From NCBI GenBank assembly GCA_963693315.1, contig OY856187.1, positions 74,025,113 through 74,089,112 of the forward strand: 64,000 nt of DNA. The letters are read 5' to 3'. The notes under the pieces were generated by a model, which searched no databases, was not told the DNA's origin, and saw only the letters and a list, made by a program, of their open reading frames with translations. Shown here piece after piece: positions 63,108-64,000 of this stretch. This stretch comes from Diogma glabrata (taxonomy: Eukaryota > Arthropoda > Insecta > Diptera > Cylindrotomidae). Both the position numbers and the translations under genes were made by a program. Numbering within the stretch: the stretch's first letter is position 1; each line of letters opens with the position of its first letter.

Positions 63108-64000
63108 TCTCAACACTAATTTAATTTTTAAAATTTACATTATATATAATACATTGTAATTGTAAAATTTAGCAATTTATCGCTACTGTAACCCAATATA
63201 TTAATATTATATCTGAGTGTATCTGTCAAATTATCTAAAGTCACGTCACCAATAACAATTTCGTATACGTGTACTGAGTTCGGAATTCAGATAAATGAAA
63301 CGATCCGAATAGGTATAGGGACCTTTGCAAATAGAATTTGAATAAATTTTTAATACCTTTTCGTTTTTAGTTTAGTACAAATATTATAAAATTTATATTT
63401 GTATATAAACATATAAACCATTTTGCTGTACAAAAGAGCTGCAATTATGATACCATTTGGGTGCGTTCGACATCAATTTACATTTTTTTAAATTAAAATG
63501 TGTTCTGTAGTGGAATTACAATACAACAACACGTACAACAATCCTTAAGACCTATATGTTCGCATCATAACATATGCGTTCTTTAAGGCGTTGATAGACA
63601 CAAAATTTTCGCAAATAAAGAGTGCGTTTAGTACAGTAAAACGATAAAAAATCAAGTTATTAAACGTCAAAGTTTTTTACTACTAATTTCACTTCGTTGA
63701 ATATTATGTCAATCCGAACCGAACAGCCAAAAGAAATAAAATTATTTATTATTATCAAAATATAAATTTATCCCGAAAACACAAAACCGAATTTATCAAG
63801 GATAGTTATCATAAAAATGTAAGCATAAACAAAACAAAAAGCACAAACAATCAAAATAAAACATTTTGACATTCAAAAGCAGGAAAAAAGTTGATTTTTC
63901 ATGATAAATGAGTGCGTTTAATAATATTTTTAGTACAGAAAATCAAGATTTCTTTTAACCACAATTTCACGTACCGAACTAAGTGTAACTAAGGAATGAA
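63108..64000. other. Upstream region of the ZAD gene; parental form of the duplicated segment
   Basis: Presumed promoter region of the minus-strand gene next to 63107; no core motif is clear. 63108-64000 aligns with 36750-37165 and 42306-42770, without the MITE trimer and LINE that split the other copy. The window ends inside this segment. Confidence 0.7.

Overview
The window is AT-rich eukaryotic DNA, most likely from an insect and probably a fly (Diptera). The evidence is short introns with GT..AG ends, a ZAD-type zinc-binding protein (a family expanded in insects), a copia element primed by an internal piece of initiator tRNA-Met, and an insect-type mixture of transposable elements (Ty3/gypsy, BEL/Pao, copia, several non-LTR families, PIF/Harbinger, many MITEs). 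I see only two intact-looking host genes: Rtf2 (28793-29773, +) and a five-exon ZAD-domain gene (59983-63107, -). A broken, partly duplicated copy of the ZAD gene lies at 34826-36749. Almost everything else is transposon sequence.

1-8888 is a nested stack of insertions. An old minus-strand Ty3/gypsy element (LTR and tRNA-Leu-type primer site near 8624-8888, gag split between 8304-8520 and 1-757) is interrupted by a non-LTR element (769-8294, flanked by a 9-bp target duplication). That element is interrupted by a copia element (2274-7446, flanked by AATTT) and by a MITE (about 7495-7992). The copia element in turn holds a MITE-like element (6251-7203).

8889-9564 is a solo gypsy LTR. 9742-27809 is a PIF/Harbinger complex. 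One copy (A, 9742-14246) and a second copy (B, 14249-27546) lie head to head as a giant palindrome centred on 14247/14248. Each codes for a Myb/SANT-like protein and a DDE transposase, both broken. A (TA)n tract sits in a Myb-gene intron. In copy B this tract has received a non-autonomous LTR element (16738-19527) and a nearly complete gypsy element (19815-26103). That gypsy element has a SAP-domain Gag and a recognisable -1 frameshift signal. Three LTR insertions here have ATAT target duplications.

27810-34825 holds the Rtf2 gene, a decayed non-LTR element, a 30-bp minisatellite, an R1-like fragment and a tandem repeat of about 330 bp. 34826-42770 is a diverged copy of the 61345-64000 segment, opened by a MITE trimer (37166-38714) and a nearly full-length non-LTR element (38740-42305). 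43030-47615 is an RTE-like element that contains another non-LTR element, which contains a third fragment. 47905-48397 is a mariner-type MITE. 48450-54560 is a BEL/Pao element close to intact, cut just inside its 3' LTR. 54561-55935 is a gypsy pol fragment ending at a long hairpin, and 56143-57125 is the 3' end of another non-LTR element. 57126-59982 is repeat-rich noncoding DNA downstream of the ZAD gene.

The elements do not form one pathway. The main organisation is repeated nesting, with TA/ATAT microsatellites acting as landing sites for LTR elements and with a segmental duplication of the ZAD locus.
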